DNA of 64,000 bases, taken from Chitinophaga silvisoli (GTDB lineage Bacteria > Bacteroidota > Bacteroidia > Chitinophagales > Chitinophagaceae). Under the pieces are notes generated by a model. That model was given only the letters and a program-made list of their open reading frames with translations, was not told the origin of the DNA and did no database searches. Where the stretch lies: NCBI RefSeq assembly GCF_003412465.1, contig NZ_QTJV01000010.1, forward strand, positions 248,001-312,000. Reading direction: 5' to 3'. Position 1 is the first letter of the stretch; each line of letters begins with the position of its first letter. Position numbers and translations under genes: made by a program. This document shows positions 36,696 to 44,554 of this stretch, piece by piece.

Positions 36696-37610
36696 ATGAG
36701 CTTACAGAAATATATATGCTTATTCTTACTTGGAGGTCTTTGCATGGCCCATGAAAGTAAGGCACAGTCATTGGGTAATTCTCAATCATTGCTGGAGCCC
36801 TCCGGCACACAATATTTCCAGAACCAGTACCTGGCCAACCCGGCCATGGCTGGCCTGGAAGAGGGGCTACGCCTGAATGCAACCTATCGCCGTCAGTTGG
36901 GCGGCATCTCCGGATCCCCTGTCACCGCATTCGCTTCTGCCGATTACAAGGTGAATAGCAGGGTAGGAGTCGGTGCCCAGGTAATGAGTGATAAAGCAGG
37001 ATTAATAAATCGCAGCCGAGTTGCGTTAACTTATGCATACCGCATTCCTTTAGGTCTGGAAGAGCAGCAGTTGCATTTCGGCTTATCGGCAGTATGGAAT
37101 GTGCAACGCCTGGATGTAAAGGCAATGAATGGTGATGCCAATGATCCATCTATCGGTGCATTCAACCGCAGGGATAACTATTTTGAAGCAGAATTCGGGG
37201 TGGGGTATACGGACAGGCACCTGAATATACAGGCTGCTTTGCCTAACGTGCGTAACATGTTTACCGGGAATAACCTGGGTACTGATGGTGGTGGTATCTT
37301 CTTTACGGCAGTATCTTATAAATTCCTGCCGGAGACAGATGAAGTGACTTCCATTGAACCCAAGCTGGCATACAGGGGCGTGAAAGGGTATGATAATATC
37401 CTGGATGCAGGTGTGAATGTAAGTTTCCTGAACAATGTTGCGAATATTATGGGGATGTACCATAGTACTAAAAGCGTAACAATAGGAATGGGTGTGAATG
37501 CCTGGCAAACGGTAACGGTGCAGGCCATGTATACAACGCAAACGGGAGGGATAAAGACTTATGTAGACGGAGCGTTTGAAATAGGGGCGACCATAAGACT
37601 CTTTAAATAA
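36696..37610 (+). CDS. PorP/SprF-family type IX secretion membrane protein
   Basis: The 304-residue protein has a signal peptide (about 1-23) and the family's start motif QYFQNQYLANPAMAGLEEGL followed by ATYRRQ. The rest is a predicted outer-membrane beta-barrel with SRVGVGAQVMSDKAG and a final FEIGATIRLFK. PorP/SprF proteins sit in the outer membrane and are commonly encoded next to T9SS cargo with type B sorting domains. Here the 2981-residue cargo ends 19 bp upstream, so it is likely the dedicated partner that anchors or helps export it. A strong terminator follows. Confidence 0.92.
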   Translation: MSLQKYICLFLLGGLCMAHESKAQSLGNSQSLLEPSGTQYFQNQYLANPAMAGLEEGLRLNATYRRQLGGISGSPVTAFASADYKVNSRVGVGAQVMSDKAGLINRSRVALTYAYRIPLGLEEQQLHFGLSAVWNVQRLDVKAMNGDANDPSIGAFNRRDNYFEAEFGVGYTDRHLNIQAALPNVRNMFTGNNLGTDGGGIFFTAVSYKFLPETDEVTSIEPKLAYRGVKGYDNILDAGVNVSFLNNVANIMGMYHSTKSVTIGMGVNAWQTVTVQAMYTTQTGGIKTYVDGAFEIGATIRLFK

Positions 37611-37614
37611 ATGG

Positions 37615-37647
37615 AAAAACCGGTTCTGAAAGGAACCGGTTTTTTTA
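37615..37647 (+). terminator. Rho-independent terminator after PorP/SprF
   Basis: A 12-bp perfect stem (AAAAACCGGTTC at 37615-37626 with its complement at 37633-37644) encloses a six-base loop and runs into seven T. It ends the Gfo/collar/adhesin/PorP group. Confidence 0.9.
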
Positions 37648-37762
37648 TATCAAGTGCTTAAAGTTTGAAAACCCGAAATATGAAATTATTCATTAAATTC
37701 GTACTCATTTAACCCATAATCAACCCTAAAACTCACCATATTAATTAAAAAACCTGTAGATT

Positions 37763-38158
37763 ATGTCATTCAAGTCTGTATTGCAAATAGATGGCGAAGA
37801 AATCAATGTACTCAACTGCCACTTCTCATTTACCCAAAGCATAGATCATAATGGTAAACCAGCCGCCCGTCCGATCGGAGGTCTTGTCACTGTCACCCTT
37901 GAATCAGACGGCAGCACCGACCTGTTTGAATGGATGATCTCCAATACCAAAACAAAGAGTGGCAAGATCATATTCTACCGGCGCGATGCGCTCTCCAAGA
38001 TGAAAGAACTGGCTTTTGAGGATGCCTACTGTATAGAATATCATGAAAGCTTTTCTTCAAGAGGTGAGCTGCCCATGGAGATTCAGCTTACCTTGTCCGC
38101 AAGACAGCTAAAACTGGGCGGGTCTACTTTCGACAACCCATGGCCTGCTACTGCATAA
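37763..38158 (+). CDS. tssD: Type VI secretion tube protein TssD (Hcp-like)
   Basis: The 131-residue protein fits the Bacteroidota TssD family: the start MSFKSVLQIDGEEINVLNC, the middle TDLFEWMISNTKTKSGKI and the end MEIQLTLSARQLKLGG. Six TssD subunits form a ring, and stacked rings make the inner tube of the type VI system, which also carries effectors. No other structural type VI gene (sheath, baseplate, ClpV) is in the window. The two genes that follow at 15 bp and 1 bp encode an L,D-transpeptidase-like enzyme and a lipoprotein. It is therefore probably an orphan cargo-carrier TssD of an effector module. Confidence 0.88.
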   Translation: MSFKSVLQIDGEEINVLNCHFSFTQSIDHNGKPAARPIGGLVTVTLESDGSTDLFEWMISNTKTKSGKIIFYRRDALSKMKELAFEDAYCIEYHESFSSRGELPMEIQLTLSARQLKLGGSTFDNPWPATA

Positions 38159-38173
38159 TCTAAACTGTTACGT

Positions 38174-38995
38174 ATGGCTAGATTTCAGCTGACAAGACTA
38201 CTAGAAGTAGATGCACGCGGGGGACTTTCTCAGGAAAACATTACCAAACATCCGGACAAGGCTGCAAGCGCACATACACCTACCCGTGCAGGCAGATTCA
38301 CAATACTCAGCGTGGAAAAACATGTAAGTGGAGGGCGATGGATCTTTTCTACCATTCCATGGGGTACTCCCATGAGGGTGGATAAAGATGCTGTATACAT
38401 CAACCGGGGTGGAACATGGAAGAAACTGAGCGAACTGAACCCTCAATGGCTGGAGCCGTATAAAAAGAGCTATCCAAGGTCAGAATGGGAATTGCAGTTA
38501 AGAAAGACGATTCTGGATTATTATAAGGGCATGGCTTCCAGTTTTGGCAGTTCAACACCAGGCACCTGGGTCTTCAATGATTTCGGGCACATCTCCGTAA
38601 AATATTATCGTGACAATAATAACAACGGGGTCTACGAAAAGAATAAAGACGAACTCATGAGTGACTTTATTCATACTACGCCCCCGGATGAAGCCGCCAC
38701 TGCATATAACACCAGGAATAAACTCCCGGACAATATTAGCCTGGCTTATTCTCATGGATGTATCCATATCAAGCCAAATGATATTGACCGGCTTATCAGT
38801 TTAGGATATGTGCGTAAAGGTATTATCATTCAGATTCACCCTTATGCCGCAGTCGTGAATGTGCCGGTATCTTTTACAAGTGATACAGCTAAAGGACCAC
38901 ATGAACTTCATTTTTTCCCAACTAAAAGTCCGAATATGAGCAGCCTGGATGGTGGTGGTAAACTGGCCGTGTACAGGGTCTCAAAATTAAGTTGA
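38174..38995 (+). CDS. L,D-transpeptidase (YkuD)-like protein, putative type VI effector
   Basis: The 273-residue protein contains the YkuD catalytic motif SHGCIH (S193 to H198, nucleophile C196) and an upstream histidine in DFIHTT (H167). In YkuD enzymes this set cuts or links peptidoglycan stem peptides. Housekeeping L,D-transpeptidases carry a signal peptide or anchor; this protein starts MARFQLTRLLEVDARG and has none. It lies between tssD and a lipoprotein gene in one tight operon. The arrangement resembles the known enterobacterial type VI L,D-transpeptidase effector Tlde1 with its periplasmic immunity protein. Effector function is inferred. Target specificity is unknown. Confidence 0.8.
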   Translation: MARFQLTRLLEVDARGGLSQENITKHPDKAASAHTPTRAGRFTILSVEKHVSGGRWIFSTIPWGTPMRVDKDAVYINRGGTWKKLSELNPQWLEPYKKSYPRSEWELQLRKTILDYYKGMASSFGSSTPGTWVFNDFGHISVKYYRDNNNNGVYEKNKDELMSDFIHTTPPDEAATAYNTRNKLPDNISLAYSHGCIHIKPNDIDRLISLGYVRKGIIIQIHPYAAVVNVPVSFTSDTAKGPHELHFFPTKSPNMSSLDGGGKLAVYRVSKLS

Positions 38996-38996
38996 T

Positions 38997-39536
38997 ATGA
39001 AGCGTTTACTGATCATTATGAGCTGTGTATTGCTCATTGCCTGCGGTAGCAGCAATAGCAAAACTGCCAGCACGGAAAAAGCGCCGGTGGCTCCCTTAAG
39101 TCTTTCAGAAAAGGTATTTAAAATAGCAGAAGCACTTCCATTGTCAAAGGATAGTGCCACCAATTTCCTCACAGGTCTGTTCATTCCTGGAGATAGTATG
39201 AAAGTGACGATGGATGGAGATTTTAAGCACTTCACAGGTAAAGATTTTAGCCTGGTGATCTACAATCCTGATAGCAGTGTAGAAAGAGTGGAAATGTGGC
39301 CTGCTCATGGCACCAGTTTGAATATACCATTGAAAGAGCTGGAGGTAAAACTGGATAGTGCCTGGCAGGAATATAATATGCGGCTGGAAATAAAGGAACC
39401 TCCTCCTGGGGTGATGGGCTGGTATACAGATCAGCAGCACCGGAAAAAGAAAATAGAGGTGATGGGGCCCGTTATATCCGACCTGGCACAAAATCAGGAG
39501 ATCAGGGAAATCAGGGTAGTGGCAAATGATTTCTAA
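38997..39536 (+). CDS. Lipoprotein, putative immunity protein for the YkuD effector
   Basis: The 179-residue protein has a lipoprotein signal (LLIAC, cysteine residue 16) and a Ser/Thr/Lys-rich linker. About 140 residues follow with no family I recognise (GDSMKVTMDGDFKHFTGKDF onward). The ATG comes one base after the stop of the transpeptidase-like gene, so the two are almost certainly co-translated. A periplasmic lipoprotein is where an immunity protein against a peptidoglycan-acting toxin should sit. This role rests on location and gene order only. Confidence 0.65.
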   Translation: MKRLLIIMSCVLLIACGSSNSKTASTEKAPVAPLSLSEKVFKIAEALPLSKDSATNFLTGLFIPGDSMKVTMDGDFKHFTGKDFSLVIYNPDSSVERVEMWPAHGTSLNIPLKELEVKLDSAWQEYNMRLEIKEPPPGVMGWYTDQQHRKKKIEVMGPVISDLAQNQEIREIRVVANDF

Positions 39537-39567
39537 TAATTATACATTTGCTATATAAATCCCCTTG

Positions 39568-40626
39568 ATGAAAAAACAGGAAAGTCCGGTAGGCGTAAAG
39601 GAAATTGCCCGCAGGGCAAACGTATCAATAGGTACAGTAGATCGTGTATTGAACAATAGAACAGGCGTATCTGCCAGCACGAAAGAAAAGATCCTGGAGA
39701 TCATTAAAGAACTTGACTACCAGCCCAATGTCATTGCCCGCCGCCTGGCATCCAAGAAGGTATTGCGGATCGCTTCCCTGATCCCTTCATCGTCCAGGGA
39801 GACTGGTTACTGGGAGGCTCCCCTGAATGGAATCAAACAGGCTGCTGATGAGATCAGGGCATTTGGCGTAGTCGTAGACCATTATTTCTTTAACCAGAAC
39901 GACAAGAAGACCTTTACCAAAAAGGCAAAAGAAATCCTGCGCACAGATTATGATGGTGTACTACTGGCTCCTATGTTTGAGCAGGAGGCACAGGCCTTTG
40001 TGGCAAAGTGTGCAGAAAAACAAATCCCTTACGTACTGATAAATTCTGATCTGAAGGATAGTGACAGGGTGTGCTATATAGGCCCGGATCTGCATAAAAG
40101 TGGATATCTCGCAGCTCATCTGACAAAGTATCTCCTTCCTCCCCAATCGGCTGTGCTGATCGTAAATATTTCCAGGGAAATGGATCAGCACCATCATCTG
40201 CTGGTAAAAGAAGAGGGATTCAGGGCTTATTTTAAAAATCATCACGCGGACGTAAATATCGTGAAGACGGATATACGGGAGCCGGACTATGAATCCATAC
40301 AAGCGGAACTAAAGAAGCTTTTCCGTAAGCATCAGTTTGATGTAGTCTTCGTTTCCAATTCAAGGGTATTTACCGTGGCGAGATATTTCGAAGAGCAAAA
40401 GATCAGTGGTATTAAACTCATCGGTTATGACTTCCTTCCTGAAAATATAGCCTACCTGCAGAAAAATGTAATTGATTTCCTCATTTGCCAGAAACCACAG
40501 GAACAAGGGTATAAGGGTATTACCAGTCTTTACCAGCACCTGGTATTGCAAACGGCCATTGAAAAAGAGCAGTTTATGCCTATTGATATAATTACGGCCG
40601 AAAATTATCAGTATTACCGGAATTAA
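39568..40626 (+). CDS. LacI-family regulator of the GlcNAc operon
   Basis: The 352-residue protein has a LacI helix-turn-helix (VGVKEIARRANVSIGTVDRVL) and hinge (ARRLASKKVL), then a sugar-binding sensor domain resembling ribose/xylose-type binding proteins (LIPSSSRETGYWEAPLNGIKQ is cut here to its start). The ATG at 39568 is preferred over a TTG three bases before. It stands 51 bp upstream of the GH20 gene on the same strand, with a palindrome in the gap. The effector is probably GlcNAc or a phosphorylated derivative. Confidence 0.9.
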   Translation: MKKQESPVGVKEIARRANVSIGTVDRVLNNRTGVSASTKEKILEIIKELDYQPNVIARRLASKKVLRIASLIPSSSRETGYWEAPLNGIKQAADEIRAFGVVVDHYFFNQNDKKTFTKKAKEILRTDYDGVLLAPMFEQEAQAFVAKCAEKQIPYVLINSDLKDSDRVCYIGPDLHKSGYLAAHLTKYLLPPQSAVLIVNISREMDQHHHLLVKEEGFRAYFKNHHADVNIVKTDIREPDYESIQAELKKLFRKHQFDVVFVSNSRVFTVARYFEEQKISGIKLIGYDFLPENIAYLQKNVIDFLICQKPQEQGYKGITSLYQHLVLQTAIEKEQFMPIDIITAENYQYYRN

Positions 40627-40637
40627 TAGAGTTTTTT

Positions 40638-40668
40638 GTTAAATTCGTGTACGTACACGGAGTTTAAC
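40638..40668 (+). promoter_or_regulatory. Palindrome upstream of GH20, candidate LacI operator
   Basis: CGTGTACGTACACG (40646-40659) is a perfect 14-bp palindrome with a central CG. Outer arms GTTAAA and TTTAAC extend the symmetry to 31 bp with small offsets. It lies in the 51-bp gap between the regulator stop and the GH20 start, the natural place for autoregulation of the downstream genes. Confidence 0.6.
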
Positions 40669-40677
40669 AAAAAGCGT

Positions 40678-42207
40678 ATGAAAAGATACTTTTTCGCATT
40701 CCTTATTAGTCTGACCAGCATAACCTGTTATGCAAACGGGGACACCACATTTCAGGTCAGGGGCTTTCATCTGGATCTGAGGATCCAGGTAATGAAAATG
40801 CCGGCCTTAAAGGCATTTGCAAAGTCCTTGAGTGAAAACGGTATCAATACGCTCCTTGTAGAATGGGAGGCCACCTATCCTTTTCAGCAGCATAGTGTTA
40901 TCTCCAATCAATATGCTTATACCCGTGAAGAAGTAAAATCTTTCATTGCCTACTGCAACCAGCTAAAAATAGATGTCATCCCCTTACAGCAAAGTTTTGG
41001 TCATGTAGAGTATATACTGCGGCATTCACGGTATGCGCAGTTAAGGGAGGATGATAAGGATTATTCCCAGGTAAACCCGACAAAGGAAAAAGAATGCAGC
41101 GCGCTGTTTGCAGACCTGTACAAAGACCTGATTGCAACACATACATCGCAATACATTCATATAGGAGGAGATGAGACCATGCTGCTGGGGCATTCTCTCG
41201 CATCCCGGAAGAAAGCAGATTCACTGGGCATGTCCAGGCTGTACGGCGATTATATCCGTATGCTTTGTGAGCTGGTGGTGAGCCTTGGCAAACGGCCTGT
41301 GGTATGGGCTGATATTGCCTTGAAGTATCCCGAAGCATTAAAGGACCTGCCCAAAGAAACGATTTTTCTCGACTGGAATTATGGCTGGGCGCTGGACCGC
41401 TTTGGGGACCATAAAAAGCTGCAGGAAAGTGGGTTTGAGATCTGGGGCGCGCCGGCTATCAGGAGTGGGCCGGATAATTATTTCTTAGCTTCCTGGAGAA
41501 CGCATTTTAAAAATATAGAAACATTCATTCCCCAGGCGAGGGCATTGAACTATAAAGGGATCATTATGACTTCCTGGTCTACATCCGGGGTTTATTCCCC
41601 CGTCTTTGAATGTTATGCGGACCCGGTGGATCTGAAGGCAGTGAGAAGAGTGTATCCGCAAATCGGTTTTAACCTGCTTATCAACGCTTATTTTGAAGCA
41701 TTGAAAACGAATAAAGCACTGGATACAAAAGCCTTTGTAAGGCAATATTGTCAGCGGAAGTACGGTTTTAATACAATACAAAGCGATGCTTTTCTACAGG
41801 CAATCAGTACGGCTCCCTATGAAGTGAAAGATGGGAAGGTCTCCGGTACCGACCTCAGTATCGGTGTACTCAGGGACAGCATCATGGCGGCTCAAAAGAC
41901 CTTGTATAGCCTGTCATTGTCTACGAAGTCAAAGGAGTTCCAACATTACCTCTTAATGGCCGATATAAGGTCATTTTACGTCACTTGCAGGTGGATTGAA
42001 GCAGAAATGAATAAAACGGATTACTCGCCTGAAAAAAGGCTAAAATTGGCAAAGATGCTCGCTGATTTGCATCCTGAGAAACTGGATGCCCGTTTTATAG
42101 CGCTGAACCGGGATACCTATTACTTATCGGAGCTGCAAACAGAAAACGAAGTTCGGAATACACGTTACAATCATCTTGAAGCCATCCTAAAGAATAGAAA
42201 TGATTAA
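40678..42207 (+). CDS. Secreted GH20 beta-N-acetylhexosaminidase-like enzyme
   Basis: From the ATG at 40678 it has 509 residues and a signal peptide (MKRYFFAFLISLTSITCYANG, cut after about residue 19). The family 20 barrel carries the catalytic D-E pair in HIGGDET. Substrate-site features such as GFHLDLR, PLQQSFGHVEY and VVWADIALKYP are as expected. The usual N-terminal GH20b domain is absent, so it is a short form like some glycosaminidases of Bacteroidota. It would free GlcNAc or GalNAc from chito-oligosaccharides or glycans in the periplasm. Its end overlaps nagA by 8 bp. No terminal T9SS domain is present. Confidence 0.85.
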   Translation: MKRYFFAFLISLTSITCYANGDTTFQVRGFHLDLRIQVMKMPALKAFAKSLSENGINTLLVEWEATYPFQQHSVISNQYAYTREEVKSFIAYCNQLKIDVIPLQQSFGHVEYILRHSRYAQLREDDKDYSQVNPTKEKECSALFADLYKDLIATHTSQYIHIGGDETMLLGHSLASRKKADSLGMSRLYGDYIRMLCELVVSLGKRPVVWADIALKYPEALKDLPKETIFLDWNYGWALDRFGDHKKLQESGFEIWGAPAIRSGPDNYFLASWRTHFKNIETFIPQARALNYKGIIMTSWSTSGVYSPVFECYADPVDLKAVRRVYPQIGFNLLINAYFEALKTNKALDTKAFVRQYCQRKYGFNTIQSDAFLQAISTAPYEVKDGKVSGTDLSIGVLRDSIMAAQKTLYSLSLSTKSKEFQHYLLMADIRSFYVTCRWIEAEMNKTDYSPEKRLKLAKMLADLHPEKLDARFIALNRDTYYLSELQTENEVRNTRYNHLEAILKNRND

Positions 42208-43381
42208 GATCTACAATGGCAGGATCATTACGCCAACGGGCATACTTAATAATGGCACCCTGTTGATAGAGGGAAGCAGGATCCTGGAAGTAACTGAGAA
42301 TAATATAGACGTGGAGCATGCGGTTGAGATAAATGCAGGGGGGCGATTTATTTCCCCTGGCTTTATCGATATGCATGTACACGGTGGAGGAGGACATGAT
42401 TTTATGGATAATACCGTAGCCGCTTTTCTTGGCATAGCTAACACCCATGCGCAATATGGCACAACTGCACTGATGCCGACTACCCTGAGTTGTGAACATA
42501 CGGACCTGATGGAGACACTGGCTGTTTATGAAAAAGCTGTTCCACTCAATACCATGGGGGCGCAGTTCATAGGCTTGCATATAGAAGGCCCCTATTTTTC
42601 CATGGAGCAAAAGGGTGCACAGGATCCCAGGTATATCCGCCATCCTGATCCGGACGAGTATAAGCAGATTTTATCCTCCTCAAAACATATTAAACGCTGG
42701 AGTGCAGCCCCGGAATTGCCGGGAGCCCTGGAGTTTGGTAAATACATGGCGGAGAATGGCGTATTGCCAGCCATCGCACATACCAGCGCCTTGTATGACG
42801 ATGTACTGAAAGCAGTGGAAGTGGGGTATTCACACGTCACGCATTTTTATTCCTGCATGACAGGTGTCGTCAGGAATAATGGATACCGGTCTGCCGGGGT
42901 CATTGAAACGACCTACCTGCTCGACAACCTGACAGTAGAGATCATTGCAGATGGGAAGCACCTGCCTCCCGCACTTCTGCAACTCATCTGTAAAATAAAA
43001 GGTGTGGAAAACACGGCATTGATCACTGATGCGATGCGTGGTGCAGGGATGCCGGAAGGCCCAAGTGTGCTTGGTGCGCTAAAGAATGGAATGGAAGTAA
43101 TCATAGAAGACAATGTAGCCAAACTACCGGATAGATCGGCTTTTGCGGGAAGTGTAGCCACTGCTGATGCACTGGTGAGAAATATGGTTACACTGGCGGG
43201 ACTCCCCTTGTTCGATAGTGTAAGAATGATGTCAGAAGTGCCTGCCCGGATCTTACATCTTTCAGAGCATAAAGGGAGCATTGCCATGGGGAAGGATGCA
43301 GACCTTACCATATTTGATGATAATATAAATATTGAGGCAACAATGGTAAATGGGCGTTTCGTATTCAATAAGATCAGATAG
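42200..43381 (+). CDS. nagA: N-acetylglucosamine-6-phosphate deacetylase
   Basis: The 393-residue protein is a metal-dependent amidohydrolase. The HxH motif is MHVHGGGGHDF (H59, H61). GLHIEGPYFS gives the metal-bridging glutamate, IAHTSA and HVTHFYSCM supply further histidines, and LITDAMRGAGMP provides the catalytic aspartate. It removes acetate from GlcNAc-6-phosphate in the cytoplasm. The gene overlaps the GH20 gene by 8 bp and ends 2 bp before nagB. A GlcNAc kinase and transporter, also needed for the path, are not in this window. Confidence 0.93.
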   Translation: MIKIYNGRIITPTGILNNGTLLIEGSRILEVTENNIDVEHAVEINAGGRFISPGFIDMHVHGGGGHDFMDNTVAAFLGIANTHAQYGTTALMPTTLSCEHTDLMETLAVYEKAVPLNTMGAQFIGLHIEGPYFSMEQKGAQDPRYIRHPDPDEYKQILSSSKHIKRWSAAPELPGALEFGKYMAENGVLPAIAHTSALYDDVLKAVEVGYSHVTHFYSCMTGVVRNNGYRSAGVIETTYLLDNLTVEIIADGKHLPPALLQLICKIKGVENTALITDAMRGAGMPEGPSVLGALKNGMEVIIEDNVAKLPDRSAFAGSVATADALVRNMVTLAGLPLFDSVRMMSEVPARILHLSEHKGSIAMGKDADLTIFDDNINIEATMVNGRFVFNKIR

Positions 43382-43383
43382 TC

Positions 43384-44133
43384 ATGTTAATAACTAATAC
43401 CAATTTCCGGCATATCATTGCTGATTCAAGAGATGAGATGGGAAAGGCGGCGGCGGACATGTTCGCAGCAGAAGCTTTAAAACTGTTGCAATCAAAAGAC
43501 TTTATCAATGTTATCTTTGCTGCGGCTCCTTCTCAGAATGAGTTTCTGCGATATCTGTGTAATACTGGCCTGGACTGGAAGCGGATCAATGCTTTTCATA
43601 TGGATGAATACATAGGTTTGCCGGAAGATGCACCTCAGCGCTTTGGTAATTTTCTAAAGGCGCATTTATTTGATAAGCTCAGTTTTAATGAGATTCATTT
43701 TATGAATGGAAATGCAGCAGACCTTGAAGCAGAATGTTCACGTTATGCAGCCTTATTACAACAGCAGCCGGTAGATATTGTCTGCATGGGAATAGGGGAG
43801 AATGGCCACCTGGCATTCAATGATCCTCCTGTAGCCAATTTCAGGGACCCATACAAAGTTAAAATAGTAGAACTGGATGAAGCCTGTCGGGTGCAACAGG
43901 TGAATGACGGCTGCTTTGAAACAATAGAGCAGGTACCTTCACATGCAATTACACTTACGATACCTATGCTGCTGAGTGCTGATTACATCAGTTGCGTCGT
44001 ACCAGGGCAAAGAAAAGCCCAGGCAGTATTCAATACACTTCACAAGGAAATGATCTCCGAATATCCTTCTACAATCTTACGAAGTCACAGGCATACAGTG
44101 CTTTTCACTGACAGGGAAAGCAGTAGCTGCTAA
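43384..44133 (+). CDS. nagB: Glucosamine-6-phosphate deaminase-like protein
   Basis: The 249-residue protein matches the NagB/6-phosphogluconolactonase superfamily: NVIFAAAPSQNEFL, FHMDEYIGL (catalytic-region Asp) and CMGIGENGHLAFNDPP. In E. coli NagB the last motif is FNEP with an active-site glutamate. Here an aspartate stands in its place, a variant I have seen in a separate subgroup annotated with the same name. The reaction converts glucosamine-6-phosphate to fructose-6-phosphate and ammonia. Position right after nagA supports it. Confidence 0.85.
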   Translation: MLITNTNFRHIIADSRDEMGKAAADMFAAEALKLLQSKDFINVIFAAAPSQNEFLRYLCNTGLDWKRINAFHMDEYIGLPEDAPQRFGNFLKAHLFDKLSFNEIHFMNGNAADLEAECSRYAALLQQQPVDIVCMGIGENGHLAFNDPPVANFRDPYKVKIVELDEACRVQQVNDGCFETIEQVPSHAITLTIPMLLSADYISCVVPGQRKAQAVFNTLHKEMISEYPSTILRSHRHTVLFTDRESSSC

Positions 44134-44269
44134 TTCATTAAAGTCAGAATAGTGGATCCATGCCATCACGCAGATTCATTGCGTGTGCCAGGGTGTCCTT
44201 TGTATAAATAATTGTCAATGAGTTAAGTACTATTAAAAGGCCCCCCAAAATCAGTACATTCTTTCACTG

Positions 44270-44293
44270 AGCGGTCAGCGCCTGCTGATCGCT
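44270..44293 (+). other. Hairpin between nagB and the tail-like genes
   Basis: AGCGGTCAGC (44270-44279) pairs with GCTGATCGCT (44284-44293) over 10 bp including one G-T pair, with a four-base loop. No T-tract follows. It may be a terminator remnant, an mRNA hairpin in front of the next gene at 44310, or an operator. Confidence 0.4.
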
Positions 44294-44309
44294 GTTAAAC
44301 CCCCATATA

Positions 44310-44552
44310 ATGGCAGACAATTTTATTGTCACCGGTACAATTACATTGACCGGTGATGGACTTACGTCCCAGTTCTCCTGGGCGCATGGATTAGGATATA
44401 ATCCCACGAGCGCGGGTTATAGTATTGATCCCATTACCCCGGCGGCACAGGGTATTTATTCCAAGAGTGCCGATGCTACCAATTTTTATGTGAATTATGA
44501 TGTGTGTCCTGTTGGAACACTCACTTTTAACACAATTGCAAAACAACTCTGA
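44310..44552 (+). CDS. Small tail-associated-like protein
   Basis: The 80-residue protein (MADNFIVTGTITLTGDG start) has no signal peptide and looks all-beta. The phrase SQFSWAHGLGYNPTSAGYSI recalls small proteins encoded next to phage tail-fibre genes, but I cannot name a family. It lies 2 bp before the large beta-helix gene, and the third gene follows with the same spacing, so they form one operon. Confidence 0.6.
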   Translation: MADNFIVTGTITLTGDGLTSQFSWAHGLGYNPTSAGYSIDPITPAAQGIYSKSADATNFYVNYDVCPVGTLTFNTIAKQL

Positions 44553-44554
44553 TT

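Noticed and set aside
37763..38158. A complete type VI secretion cluster around tssD
   Set aside because: No sheath, baseplate, membrane complex or ClpV genes are present on either side; only the tube protein and its likely cargo are here.
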